DNA of 8,971 nucleotides, taken from NCBI GenBank assembly GCA_964576705.1, contig CAZNVI010000044.1, positions 1 to 8,971 on the forward strand, given 5' to 3'. The translations under genes were made by a program, and so were the position numbers. Numbering within the stretch: position 1 is the first letter of the stretch; every line of letters starts with the position of its first letter. The notes under the pieces are model-generated. The model saw only the letters and a list, made by a program, of their open reading frames with translations. It was not told the origin of the DNA and did not search any database. The DNA is from CAYMDS01 sp964576705 (GTDB lineage: Bacteria; Patescibacteriota; Microgenomatia; Levybacterales; UBA12049). Below, piece by piece: positions 1 through 6,669 of the stretch.

Positions 1-2179
1 CTCCTCCTAAGGTTAAATTCTGCATGTTAGTTGTTGCTAGATTACCTGTTCCTGTCAAATACACAGCATTACTTCCTGAATTAGCAGAGATAGATGCCGT
101 AGGCGTACCAGAGTTCATATTGAGCACACCGAATTTAGCAGAGGATGTAGCTGAACCTCCTAAAAGTAAATCTAGAGTAGGATTGGTATTGTAAGCAGCG
201 CCGTTAGCTATTCTCAAGCGGGCAAGTGTGCTGTCTAATGTAATTATGGCTGTAGTTGAGCTATCAAGTAGGTCAAAATCTTGAGAACTGAATTCCAATG
301 TTTCAGTGTCTGTTAATGATTGAGAGTCTCCATTTACCGTAATGATCCCTCCTGAGCTTCCGCCGGAATCTGCAGCACATGACCATATACCATTTGGTTC
401 ATCCCATTTAAGTACTTGCCCATTCGTACAGCCTTGAATTAAAGAAATCGTATCTCCGCTAGAATCAGCAAATTCCAGACCCGAGCGGGAGGATGTCATT
501 CCTGCGCCGTCGCTTGCTGAAAGTAAGTTTACAGTCAAATTATTTCCGGATATAGCAAGCCCGTTGCCCGTGAAATCATCTATCGTATCTCCATTTCTTA
601 TAATGCTACTTAAGAAAGTAGTGGGATCAGAGATGGTTATGTTATCAGTCCCGCTGTTAATTGTTATCAGTCCCGTGGTGGAACCGCCAATAGTTAATGC
701 ATTTAAACTGGTCGTGGTTAATGCGCGGGATCCTCCATATAACGTTAAATTACCTGAAGCAGAAGCGTTTCCGGCTACATCGAGTGTCGCAAGTGGAGAA
801 GTAGTACCGATCCCGACAGATCCTATGCCATTTAAAGGGTTAAGGATTATATTACCCGTAGTATTTCCTCCTAGAGTAAGGGTCTGATTATTAGTAGTCT
901 GCACCATGCCTGTAGTGTTAAAAGTTAAAGTGCCTGATGTAGTGGCATTTCCGCTACCGCCAAATATTTGAAACTTTGCAGAGCTTGTGGCTGCACCGCC
1001 TATAGCTAGATCATCTGTGATATAGGCCGGGGCTACGACTCCACTAGCTCGCTGCCAGAATGCAGAAATTCCTCCTGTTGAGATAAGATTGCCGCCTATA
1101 TAGACATCCCTTCCGATGTAAGCATCTCTCCACTGTAGGCTACTTGAGCCCAGATCATATATATTGTCGGTATTGGGACCTACACCTCCTTCTACCTGTA
1201 GCTTAAACGCAGATGGATTGGCAGTGCCAATCCCGACTGAGTCAGATGCGGTGGTCAGACGGACTACTGTTCCGTCATCCATGAAGCCCGGCGAAAGACC
1301 AGTTATCGTAACTGTTTTATTACTTGTGTCGGACGATAGCGTGATTCCGGTACCCGGCAGGAACTCTATAGTATCTGCATTGCTGCCGGCTGTGATATTG
1401 TCTGATCCTATTTTTATAGTTTTGAATATGTTTTGAGCTGATCCTTTATCGTTATTTGTCAGAAGTAACCCGTTAATCGTTATTCCATCTTCTCCTGTTA
1501 ATTCCAATTCACCGGTTTCTCCCTGGAGTGACAGTACGCCGGTGTTGGTGATAGTAGGAGCCTGCCCATCAGATACGGTTATGCCAGGTCCACCAGTAAG
1601 GCTATAGATTATATTTGGAGCTGTAATATCCGCCGAAAATGTAGCGACGTTGCCTACGAGGAGGCTTTCTTTTAATTCAACGAAGTCAGTAAACTCGGAT
1701 GGGACATTAACTTGAAAAAGAAAACTTCTGGTAGAAGTACTGTCAGCTAACACTAGTTTTTCCCGGTCAATTAGCTTCAGGTTAGTTTTTTGGGAAAGTT
1801 TATTTCTCGCAGTAAGCTTATCGCCGAGAATCGTGAGGTTCTGTAAAAAGCCTGATTCTGTCGGTATATCAGTGAGGCCTAGTAACGTAAAGCTAAATAT
1901 GGCTAGCAACAATACACTGATGCCGCTTAAGGCATAAAGTGATTTGATGTTTTTAAAAAATGACCACTTAGGATCTTTATTTACAGCATCTTGGGTTTTT
2001 TGAGAATTATTGATTTGTTTTTCCTGGAAGTTCGAAAGCTGTATATCTGTGTATCTCCTCTGATTACCGGGTGTTCTTTGAGGAATAAGTATGCCTTTTT
2101 CTTCCCAGCGACGGAGGGTCTTGGTAGATACGCCGAGTATGTCGGCAGCTTCTTGAATAGTTAATAGTTTATTTTCCAT
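1..2179 (-). CDS. Membrane-anchored fibre-like protein with N-terminal MerR-type HTH (C-terminus off window)
   Basis: The frame is open from an ATG at 2179-2177 to the left edge, giving 726 codons with no stop. Residues 5-48 form a MerR/excisionase-like winged helix-turn-helix (TIQEAADILGVSTKTLRRWE, then a basic wing ending RRYTDIQL). A linker rich in Lys and Gln leads to one membrane helix at about 79-102. The rest is Gly/Ser/Thr/Asn-rich with short beta-like modules: VGIGTANPSAFKLQVEG (315-331) and VGIGTTSPLATLDVAG (455-470); GGAATSSAKFQIFGG (394-408) and GGSATSSAKFGVLNM (674-688); LTLGG/LTIGG units at 435, 495 and 722; YDLGSSSLQWRDAYIG (341-356); and a GQVLKW...W.C stretch (587-601). Such modules occur in phage tail-fibre-like proteins and in large patescibacterial surface proteins (family knowledge). 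The expected topology is HTH inside and fibre outside. Substrate and function are unknown. No strong Shine-Dalgarno is seen; a TTAGGA lies about 20 nt upstream. The gene is divergent from the ATPase-like cluster. Confidence 0.88.
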   Translation of the reverse strand, partial: MENKLLTIQEAADILGVSTKTLRRWEEKGILIPQRTPGNQRRYTDIQLSNFQEKQINNSQKTQDAVNKDPKWSFFKNIKSLYALSGISVLLLAIFSFTLLGLTDIPTESGFLQNLTILGDKLTARNKLSQKTNLKLIDREKLVLADSTSTRSFLFQVNVPSEFTDFVELKESLLVGNVATFSADITAPNIIYSLTGGPGITVSDGQAPTITNTGVLSLQGETGELELTGEDGITINGLLLTNNDKGSAQNIFKTIKIGSDNITAGSNADTIEFLPGTGITLSSDTSNKTVTITGLSPGFMDDGTVVRLTTASDSVGIGTANPSAFKLQVEGGVGPNTDNIYDLGSSSLQWRDAYIGRDVYIGGNLISTGGISAFWQRASGVVAPAYITDDLAIGGAATSSAKFQIFGGSGNATTSGTLTFNTTGMVQTTNNQTLTLGGNTTGNIILNPLNGIGSVGIGTTSPLATLDVAGNASASGNLTLYGGSRALTTTSLNALTIGGSTTGLITINSGTDNITISDPTTFLSSIIRNGDTIDDFTGNGLAISGNNLTVNLLSASDGAGMTSSRSGLEFADSSGDTISLIQGCTNGQVLKWDEPNGIWSCAADSGGSSGGIITVNGDSQSLTDTETLEFSSQDFDLLDSSTTAIITLDSTLARLRIANGAAYNTNPTLDLLLGGSATSSAKFGVLNMNSGTPTASISANSGSNAVYLTGTGNLATTNMQNLTLGG

Positions 2180-2288
2180 AGTTTCATCTACAAATTAATC
2201 CTAATTTTGCAATGTGTTTTAGTCATTCGCAGTAATTCGGATAACGGTGAAGCTTGTGAGATTTTGTCTCGCATACGAATTTATACAA

Positions 2289-2319
2289 ATTATCTCAACG
2301 GTATCTGTATTCGGATCAA
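2289..2319 (-). promoter_or_regulatory. Candidate extended -10 promoter for the fibre-like gene
   Basis: Read on the minus strand, TTGATC (2319-2314) is followed 19 nt later by GATAAT (2294-2289), which is directly preceded by TGA, an extended -10 arrangement. This would give a leader of about 100 nt before the ATG at 2179. The -35 match is only moderate and the spacer is long, so this is a candidate only. Confidence 0.3.
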
Positions 2320-2620
2320 TTCGTAATTACAAAAGTTGTACATAGCTTCAATGTCCAAGTATGTATATATTTATTTAAAAATAGCTCGGAGGCTGTGTCA
2401 AGTATAATATAAAATAAGCCTTTAATCTTATCTTAATCACATCAGAATATATATAATCAGCCACGAGTGGCAAGTGTTTGTGAAAATAGCATATCTGATA
2501 AGATTATGATAAGATTATTTACACAGAGATTATTCAGTCTTATACGACTTGATTAAGAGATCTAGATTACTGTGTAGCACTGAATCACATAGGCTGACAA
2601 TATATAGTTGATGATAAATT

Positions 2621-2648
2621 AACTGCGAAAAAACTTAAGCAGTTTTTT
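2621..2648 (+). terminator. Terminator-like hairpin with T-run in the cluster leader
   Basis: AACTGC (2621-2626) pairs with GCAGTT (2639-2644), and the 3' arm continues into a run of T (2643-2648). An alternative fold pairs AAAAAACT with AGTTTTTT around a 5-nt loop. It points toward the cluster and lies 235 nt before its first start codon, so it could act as an attenuator. The stem is short and AT-rich and may have no function. Confidence 0.3.
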
Positions 2649-2652
2649 GTGA

Positions 2653-2673
2653 AAACAAATTTGATATTTGTTT
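2653..2673. repeat. Perfect 8-bp palindrome, 5-nt loop
   Basis: AAACAAAT (2653-2660) and ATTTGTTT (2666-2673) are exact reverse complements around TTGAT. It is either an operator-type palindrome or an RNA hairpin. It lies just 3' of the terminator-like stem. Confidence 0.45.
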
Positions 2674-2693
2674 CTAATCCTTTCTTGTACAAA

Positions 2694-2726
2694 CTTGGAC
2701 ATGGCCTCAGAAATGGGGTGTCCAAG
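2694..2726. repeat. Perfect 8-bp inverted repeat CTTGGACA/TGTCCAAG
   Basis: CTTGGACA (2694-2701) and TGTCCAAG (2719-2726) are exact reverse complements with a 17-nt spacer. The right arm is part of the TGTCCAAGTAT repeat also present at 2352, so this is either a binding site or the stem of a leader hairpin. Confidence 0.45.
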
Positions 2727-2764
2727 TATTGTTTTCGGATTTACGGTCATTGTGCTTAACTAGG

Positions 2765-2786
2765 CGGGATGGTCGATTCCGTCCCG
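2765..2786 (+). repeat. GC-rich hairpin in the leader of the cluster
   Basis: CGGGATGG (2765-2772) pairs with CCGTCCCG (2779-2786) around TCGATT, with one G-U wobble. It is the most GC-rich spot in the intergenic region and the most stable-looking of its stems. There is no T-run after it, so it is not a simple terminator. It lies about 100 nt before the start at 2883. Confidence 0.45.
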
Positions 2787-2873
2787 ATTAATCGCGGATA
2801 CGCTCGCCATGAAAATATTAATTTATTTAAATTTTTAGTTGCAAATAGTCTAAAAATCGACTACGCTTTACTT

Positions 2874-2877
2874 AGGA
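2874..2877 (+). promoter_or_regulatory. Shine-Dalgarno that decides the start at 2883
   Basis: AGGA lies 5 nt before the ATG at 2883, which is followed at once by a typical signal peptide. The same frame is open back to an ATG at 2769, but that start lies inside a hairpin and would bury the signal peptide 38 residues into the protein. The 2883 start is preferred. Confidence 0.65.
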
Positions 2878-2882
2878 ATAAT

Positions 2883-3662
2883 ATGAGCTTGAGATATTTA
2901 GTTTACGCTTCACTTTTAACACTTTTTGCTTTCATGTTTAATAGCGCAGGTTTAGCTGTGGCTGCAGATTCATCCCAGGGAGTAGCAATTGATATAAAAA
3001 TTGAGGATGGATCAGTGCCGGATGGTTCGATAATAAGCCTTAATGACGGTAAGTACCGCTTAAGTACGATTCCATATGATGGAGCTGTATACGGCATAGT
3101 TACAGAAAATCCGGCTGTGGCTTTTAAAGATTTAGATTCTACTGATAAGCATTCTATTATCACTCAAGGGCGTGCTTTACTACGCGTATCTACGAAAAAC
3201 GGTCTTATAAAAAGCGGAGACTTGATAACTACATCTACTATTCCCGGTGTCGGTCAGAAAGTTACAGAAAACGGTTATGTAGTAGCTATAGCAGAGCAGG
3301 ATTATTTAGAAACTGATCCACAAAGAGTTGGTGTGATATATTCAACACTGCATTTAAATTTCGGCACTTTGTCCTCCGGAATACGCGAGAATTTAATTTC
3401 CAGCCTTTTGCAGGGCGCTAGAGCTCCTTTCTCGTCGCCTGTTAACGCCCTAAGATATATTATGGCAGGACTTGTGGCTTTTTGTTCATTCGGCGGAGGC
3501 TTCTTATTTTTCGGAAAGGTATCAAGTAGAGGGGTAGAAGCTGTCGGAAGAAATCCATTAGCTAGAAGATTTATATTGCTTAGCGTAATGTTTAATGTAA
3601 TACTTACGCTTGGAGTTATGGGTTTTGGAGTTGCCCTTGCGTATATTATATTGGTAATATAA
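2883..3662 (+). CDS. Secreted domain fused to a c-subunit-like membrane hairpin (F-type ATPase-like cluster)
   Basis: 259 residues. Residues 1-28 are a signal peptide (hydrophobic core 8-18, likely cleavage after AVAA). Residues 29-185 are an extracytoplasmic, beta-rich domain. Its part at 97-160 (LLRVSTKNGLIKSGD, then STIPGVGQKV) resembles, from memory, a module at the end of patescibacterial fibre proteins. Residues 187-259 form two membrane helices (about 190-210 and 230-258) joined by a basic loop with GVEAVGRNPLARR (217-229), as in the R-Q/N-P loop of ATP synthase c subunits that contacts F1. Helix 1 has a GGG (204-206) where c subunits have a glycine repeat. Topology fits c: both ends outside, loop inside. 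There is no Asp or Glu in either helix; the essential carboxylate would be expected about 20 residues after R223 (around T242-L243). It occupies the c position of the operon, but no a-subunit gene precedes it. Inference: a non-ion-translocating, c-like rotor or anchor displaying an outside domain. Confidence 0.8.
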   Translation: MSLRYLVYASLLTLFAFMFNSAGLAVAADSSQGVAIDIKIEDGSVPDGSIISLNDGKYRLSTIPYDGAVYGIVTENPAVAFKDLDSTDKHSIITQGRALLRVSTKNGLIKSGDLITTSTIPGVGQKVTENGYVVAIAEQDYLETDPQRVGVIYSTLHLNFGTLSSGIRENLISSLLQGARAPFSSPVNALRYIMAGLVAFCSFGGGFLFFGKVSSRGVEAVGRNPLARRFILLSVMFNVILTLGVMGFGVALAYIILVI

Positions 3663-3663
3663 T

Positions 3664-3742
3664 AAAGAGTCATAGAGTCACAGCGGCAAAGAGTCAAAGT
3701 AAAAAACTTTGCAGCTCTGACTCTCTGGAGCTTTGACTCTCT
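3664..3742. repeat. Long imperfect inverted repeat between c-like and b-like genes
   Basis: The left arm is built of degenerate 8-mers (AAAGAGTC, ATAGAGTC, ACAGCGGC, AAAGAGTC). Three nested stems are visible: AGAGTCA 3666-3672 with TGACTCT 3734-3740; AGAGTCA 3674-3680 with TGACTCT 3718-3724; CAAAGT 3695-3700 with ACTTTG 3706-3711 around an A-rich loop. It begins right at the stop codon and ends 13 nt before the next ATG. It may be an RNA hairpin that attenuates, protects or tunes translation, or a small repetitive element. Confidence 0.75.
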
Positions 3743-3755
3743 ATCATTCTGCCTT

Positions 3756-4466
3756 ATGAATTTATTATTAATTTTAGCTTTCAGTACAGTAATCAGCACC
3801 TTAAGCTTGGCTATCTTAGCTTGCATTTTTTACTATTTGAAGCTTCATGAGAAGCATGATGAGCTTATAAAGCAAAATTTATATCTTAAACAGCACATAT
3901 CTGAAAAAGGCCTTGAGAAAATAAACGTTGCCCGCGAAAAAGCTTCTAAAATAATAACTGATGCTTCAATTCAGGCAGATGAGATTCTTAAGAAGGCTGA
4001 GACCTTAAAGTCTGATACCGGTAAACAGTTGGCAGATGAATTAATTGAACTTACCCGAAAACAAAAAGATGAATTAACCAAAGCCGCTGAGAATCTTCGG
4101 ACAAGTTTTCTGGATGTCATTAGCCATCTACAAGAAGAAGATATCAATATACTTGAAAATGTAACAAAAGATATCGAAAATGCAGCGATTAATGAGGTAC
4201 AAAAATTCGAAAAACAATTACATGATGCGACGATTGGCCAACAGGAAGTTATAGACCAAAAAATCCAAGATGCCTTTGCAAAGGCTAATTTCGATATCGA
4301 GGAGTACAAAAAAACAAAAGCGGGTGAAGCAGATAAGAAGCTACATGCTCTTTTGCAAAGCGCAGCAAAAGAAGTAATAGGCAAGAGTCTAAGCTACGAG
4401 GACCATAAAGATATAATAATGTCAGCTTTAGAAGATGTAAAAGCGCAGATGGGAGAAGGTTCTTAA
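3756..4466 (+). CDS. atpF: F-type ATPase b-subunit-like stalk protein
   Basis: 236 residues, against roughly 155-170 for typical bacterial b subunits. A single N-terminal membrane helix (about 2-28) is followed by a long, highly charged Ala/Lys/Glu-rich helix predicted to be coiled coil through about residue 200. The C-terminal part, AAKEVIGKSLSYEDHKDIIM (203-222), matches the b-subunit end that grips delta (pattern: alpha-helix, viGr, then a short acidic linker and a last helix). In F-type enzymes b dimers form the peripheral stator between F1 and the a subunit. Here no a subunit is encoded nearby, so the membrane partner is unclear. It lies between the c-like gene and the delta-like gene, the standard atpF place. 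There is no Shine-Dalgarno before the ATG, and the start follows a long hairpin. The extra length suggests a longer or offset stator. Confidence 0.85.
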   Translation: MNLLLILAFSTVISTLSLAILACIFYYLKLHEKHDELIKQNLYLKQHISEKGLEKINVAREKASKIITDASIQADEILKKAETLKSDTGKQLADELIELTRKQKDELTKAAENLRTSFLDVISHLQEEDINILENVTKDIENAAINEVQKFEKQLHDATIGQQEVIDQKIQDAFAKANFDIEEYKKTKAGEADKKLHALLQSAAKEVIGKSLSYEDHKDIIMSALEDVKAQMGEGS

Positions 4467-4467
4467 G

Positions 4468-4541
4468 AAATCAAAAGTCAATCCGTCAGCTGGCGGATGA
4501 ATTTTTAATTGGTATTTAAGCCTCATCGAGCTTTGAGATTT
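4468..4541. repeat. Imperfect inverted repeat between b-like and delta-like genes
   Basis: A central compact hairpin pairs ATCCGTC (4481-4487) with GGCGGAT (4492-4498) around AGCT, with one wobble. Outer arms AAATC (4468-4472) and AAAG (4474-4477) pair with GATTT (4537-4541) and CTTT (4531-4534). The outer arms resemble those of the repeat between alpha and gamma. It starts one base after the stop codon. A GGGAGGG follows at 4545-4551, 16 nt before the next ATG, too far for a normal ribosome binding site. Confidence 0.6.
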
Positions 4542-4567
4542 AATGGGAGGGCATAAAACACTATTAT

Positions 4568-5062
4568 ATGCAAAGTAATACTGATATATATTCTGATATA
4601 TTTGAATCGATACATTTAAAAGAAGAAGCTTGGGATTTATCTGAAGGATTGGATGGTATTCTTTCGGGGATGTATAACGTGACTGGTACAGGTTTGGTTA
4701 CCAGAATAAACAACAGGTTTTCTAAAGATACAGCCAGTGCAATAGTTCTATGCATGGAAAGAAATCGGATTGATCCTGATAATCTTGCATCGTATAAGCA
4801 GTTTTTTGACACTTTTCAGGATCACATTAAAAAAGCTAAGATTGCAGACTTGACGTTGGCTACTAGGCCTGAGGCTGAATTGATAGATAGTGTAAGTAAT
4901 TTTCTTCGCAAAGCCTTTTCGAATAATAATATCCTTATAAGTTTGCGCATAGATCCATCTATATTAGGCGGTATTGAGTTTATATGGAACGGAAAATATT
5001 TAAACCTCAGTCTCGAAAAGAAGATTAACGAATGGTTTAAAAATAAAAATGAAATCATTTAA
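4568..5062 (+). CDS. atpH: F-type ATPase delta/OSCP-like subunit
   Basis: 164 residues, close to the usual 170-180. The diagnostic part is the C-terminal region: LRIDPSILGGIEFIWNGKY (126-144) followed by LSLEKKINEW (147-156) matches the delta/OSCP signature (V-D-P-S-L-I-G-G, then a beta-hairpin and a D-G-S-v-r-x-x-L helix). The N-terminal half is helical and strongly diverged. In F-type enzymes delta sits on top of the alpha3beta3 hexamer and ties it to b; its presence implies that this F1-like head is held by a stator. It lies in the normal atpF-atpH-atpA order, and its end overlaps alpha by 14 nt, suggesting translational coupling. I recognise it mainly from the C-terminal motif and the context. 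Confidence 0.82.
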   Translation: MQSNTDIYSDIFESIHLKEEAWDLSEGLDGILSGMYNVTGTGLVTRINNRFSKDTASAIVLCMERNRIDPDNLASYKQFFDTFQDHIKKAKIADLTLATRPEAELIDSVSNFLRKAFSNNNILISLRIDPSILGGIEFIWNGKYLNLSLEKKINEWFKNKNEII

Positions 5063-6548
5063 TGAATATCTTGAGAAATCAAATGAGGTCGGTTTCGTAG
5101 AGGCTGTTAATAATACAGTAATATCCGTGAGTGGCTTACCCTCAGCTAAGCCTCAGGAGATAGTTATATTAGAAACCGGGGAGAAGGGCTTGATTCTTAA
5201 TCTACATTCTGATTTGTGTGATGTTTTGCTTTTTTCAAAAAACTATATAAAAACAGGCACGAAGGTCACGCGGACGAAAAACGCGCTCTCCTTAGAAGCA
5301 GGGCCACATCTTTTGGGAAAAGTCATAGATCCATTCGGTAAACCCATAAATTCGGAAGGATTTGCTCAGGAGTTGACAGGTATCGATACTGTTTCATTAC
5401 CCGTAGATACAAGCCCGCCCGGTATTGAGTTAAGAACGAGGATTGAAGAAACATTCCAAACCGGTGTCGCTTCAGTTGATCTAATTTTACCCTTGGGGAA
5501 AGGCCAGCGCGAGCTTGTGGTCGGGGATAGGAAAACCGGGAAAAGTATCTTTTTACTTTCTAGCATGCTTATGCAGGCGAGATTAGGTGCGGTTTGTATA
5601 TATGTAGCAGTAGGTAAAAAACAGTTAAGCTATAAGATGACTGAGGAATATTTGAAGGCAAATGGCGTTATGGAGCAGTGCATAATTGTGGCAAGCAGCT
5701 CTGAAGAAGCCCCTGTCAATATATTTTTAGCTCCGTATGTAGGCATGACTTTGGCTGAATATTTTCGGGATCTCGGGCGCGAGGCATTCATTATCTTCGA
5801 CGATTTAACTACGCATGCTAAATACTACCGCCAGATAAGTTTACTTACTAAACGTTTTCCGGGCCGTAACTCATACCCTGCAGATATTTTCTATGCGCAT
5901 TCACGGTTATTAGAGCGGGCAGGTAATTTTAAGGTACAGACAAGTGACGGAGTAGATAAGAATGTGTCTATTACTTGTTTTCCGGTCGCAGAAACGGTTC
6001 AAGGAGACCTCACTGGCTATATCCAAACGAACCTGATGTCTATAACAGACGGTCATTTATATTTCGATATTGACCTTTTCGGAAAAGGCCGACGGCCTCC
6101 GATTCATCCTTTTTTATCAGTTACCCGTACCGGTAGGCAAACGCAAGATGCCTTAAGGCAGAGCTTGTCGCGGGAGATTTTCAGCTTTTTATCACTATAT
6201 GATAAGATGCAGAATTTTACACATTTCGGAGCGGAGGTAAGTGAGACTATAGCGGCAACTTTACGCACAGGTACCAAGATTACAGCTTTTTTCGATTACG
6301 TCTCATCATTAGGAGTGGTAATCGACCTTCAGGTTTTCTTGTTTTCACTTCTTTGGGTTGATTTATGGAAAGATAAATCCGCAGATGTTATGAAATCAGA
6401 TATGGCGCGCATAATCAGCACATACAATACAGATGAAGCATTAAGAAAAGAGGTTGAAGATATGGTTAAGAATTGTGATTCATTTAATAAGTTACTTGGA
6501 CAAATAAGAGGTAAACCTGAAGGGTTTTATAAGAAGATAGGATTTTAA
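5049..6548 (+). CDS. atpA: F1-type ATPase alpha subunit (non-catalytic nucleotide-binding)
   Basis: 499 residues; typical alpha is about 500-515. Order: N-terminal beta-barrel (about 12-95), shortened before the barrel; nucleotide-binding domain with P-loop GDRKTGKS (159-166; usual GDRQTGKT); Walker B end FIIFDDL (247-253); YRQISLLTKRFPGRNSYP (260-277), FYAHSRLLERAG (281-292), GYIQTNLMSITDGH (323-336); Arg finger in SVTRTG, R360; C-terminal helical domain. Retaining the Arg finger supports real ATP hydrolysis at the beta interface. The C-terminal domain is diverged and includes a hydrophobic stretch (about 418-437), which I take as buried helix rather than a membrane span. ATG 5049 lies inside the end of the delta-like gene with no visible Shine-Dalgarno, so coupling to delta translation is likely. 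Confidence 0.93.
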   Translation: MKSFNEYLEKSNEVGFVEAVNNTVISVSGLPSAKPQEIVILETGEKGLILNLHSDLCDVLLFSKNYIKTGTKVTRTKNALSLEAGPHLLGKVIDPFGKPINSEGFAQELTGIDTVSLPVDTSPPGIELRTRIEETFQTGVASVDLILPLGKGQRELVVGDRKTGKSIFLLSSMLMQARLGAVCIYVAVGKKQLSYKMTEEYLKANGVMEQCIIVASSSEEAPVNIFLAPYVGMTLAEYFRDLGREAFIIFDDLTTHAKYYRQISLLTKRFPGRNSYPADIFYAHSRLLERAGNFKVQTSDGVDKNVSITCFPVAETVQGDLTGYIQTNLMSITDGHLYFDIDLFGKGRRPPIHPFLSVTRTGRQTQDALRQSLSREIFSFLSLYDKMQNFTHFGAEVSETIAATLRTGTKITAFFDYVSSLGVVIDLQVFLFSLLWVDLWKDKSADVMKSDMARIISTYNTDEALRKEVEDMVKNCDSFNKLLGQIRGKPEGFYKKIGF

Positions 6549-6667
6549 GTTAAATTATAAATCAAAGATAAAATCTAAAAGATACAAATGAAAAATAAAA
6601 AATATTTATATTCAATTTATAATTTTTATCTTTGAGATCTAATTTTTAATATTTTATTTATTTTTTT
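6549..6667. repeat. Long AT-rich inverted repeat with T-run between alpha and gamma genes
   Basis: CAAAGATAAAA (6563-6573) is an exact reverse complement of TTTTATCTTTG (6624-6634), and the flanks (TTAAATTATA on the left, ATCTAATTTTTAA on the right) extend the pairing imperfectly. A run of seven T (6661-6667) precedes the ATG of the gamma gene. The hairpin plus T-run could act as a partial terminator or as a translational spacer. There is no Shine-Dalgarno in this 121-nt gap. Confidence 0.65.
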
Positions 6668-6669
6668 GT

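Larger units (their letters stand above)
2352..2729. repeat. 11-bp direct repeat TGTCCAAGTAT with an inverted half copy
   Basis: TGTCCAAGTAT occurs at 2352-2362 and again at 2719-2729. An inverted partial copy, CTTGGACA, lies at 2694-2701. Each is near a TTGTACA-type palindromic core (2336-2343 and TTGTACAA at 2685-2692). Two spaced copies and an inverted copy in a divergent promoter region could be protein-binding sites. No binding protein can be named. Confidence 0.4.
2180..2882. other. Divergent intergenic region, about 700 bp, no credible gene
   Basis: This AT-rich stretch separates the leftward fibre-like gene from the rightward ATPase-like cluster. I find no protein-like reading frame and no remnant of an atpB (a-subunit) gene on either strand. 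TATAAT boxes occur at 2403-2408 and 2452-2457 on the plus strand, but neither has a recognisable -35 at the right distance. A TTGTGA (2478-2483) with GATTAT (2502-2507) at 18 nt is a weak alternative. The right half carries four successive short hairpins (2621-2786) and an 11-bp direct repeat, listed separately. It must hold the promoter for the six-gene cluster, but its position cannot be fixed from sequence alone. Confidence 0.7.

Noticed and set aside
564..1436. Plus-strand open frames (564-887 and 1164-1436)
   Set aside because: They lie antisense within the fibre-like gene, whose minus-strand frame is open over 726 codons with clear protein modules. The plus-strand products are low-complexity shadows.
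2713..2763. Short frame of 16 codons in the leader, possible leader peptide
   Set aside because: It has no ribosome binding site and no regulatory codon pattern, and it overlaps the inverted repeat at 2694-2726. It is likely chance.
2769..2882. Upstream ATG at 2769 as start of the c-like fusion gene
   Set aside because: It would add 38 residues before a typical signal peptide, overlaps a stable hairpin and has no ribosome binding site. The ATG at 2883 has AGGA at the right distance.
2180..2882. tRNA or other known RNA gene in the intergenic region
   Set aside because: No cloverleaf-type arrangement, CCA end or conserved T-loop sequence could be found in the hairpin-rich part.
3302..3826. 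Minus-strand frames opposite the cluster genes (2903-3163, 3302-3826, 3971-4384, 4564-4812, 4822-5058, 5366-5566, 7772-8119)
   Set aside because: Each is antisense to a gene with recognisable family motifs, and none shows a motif or start signal of its own.
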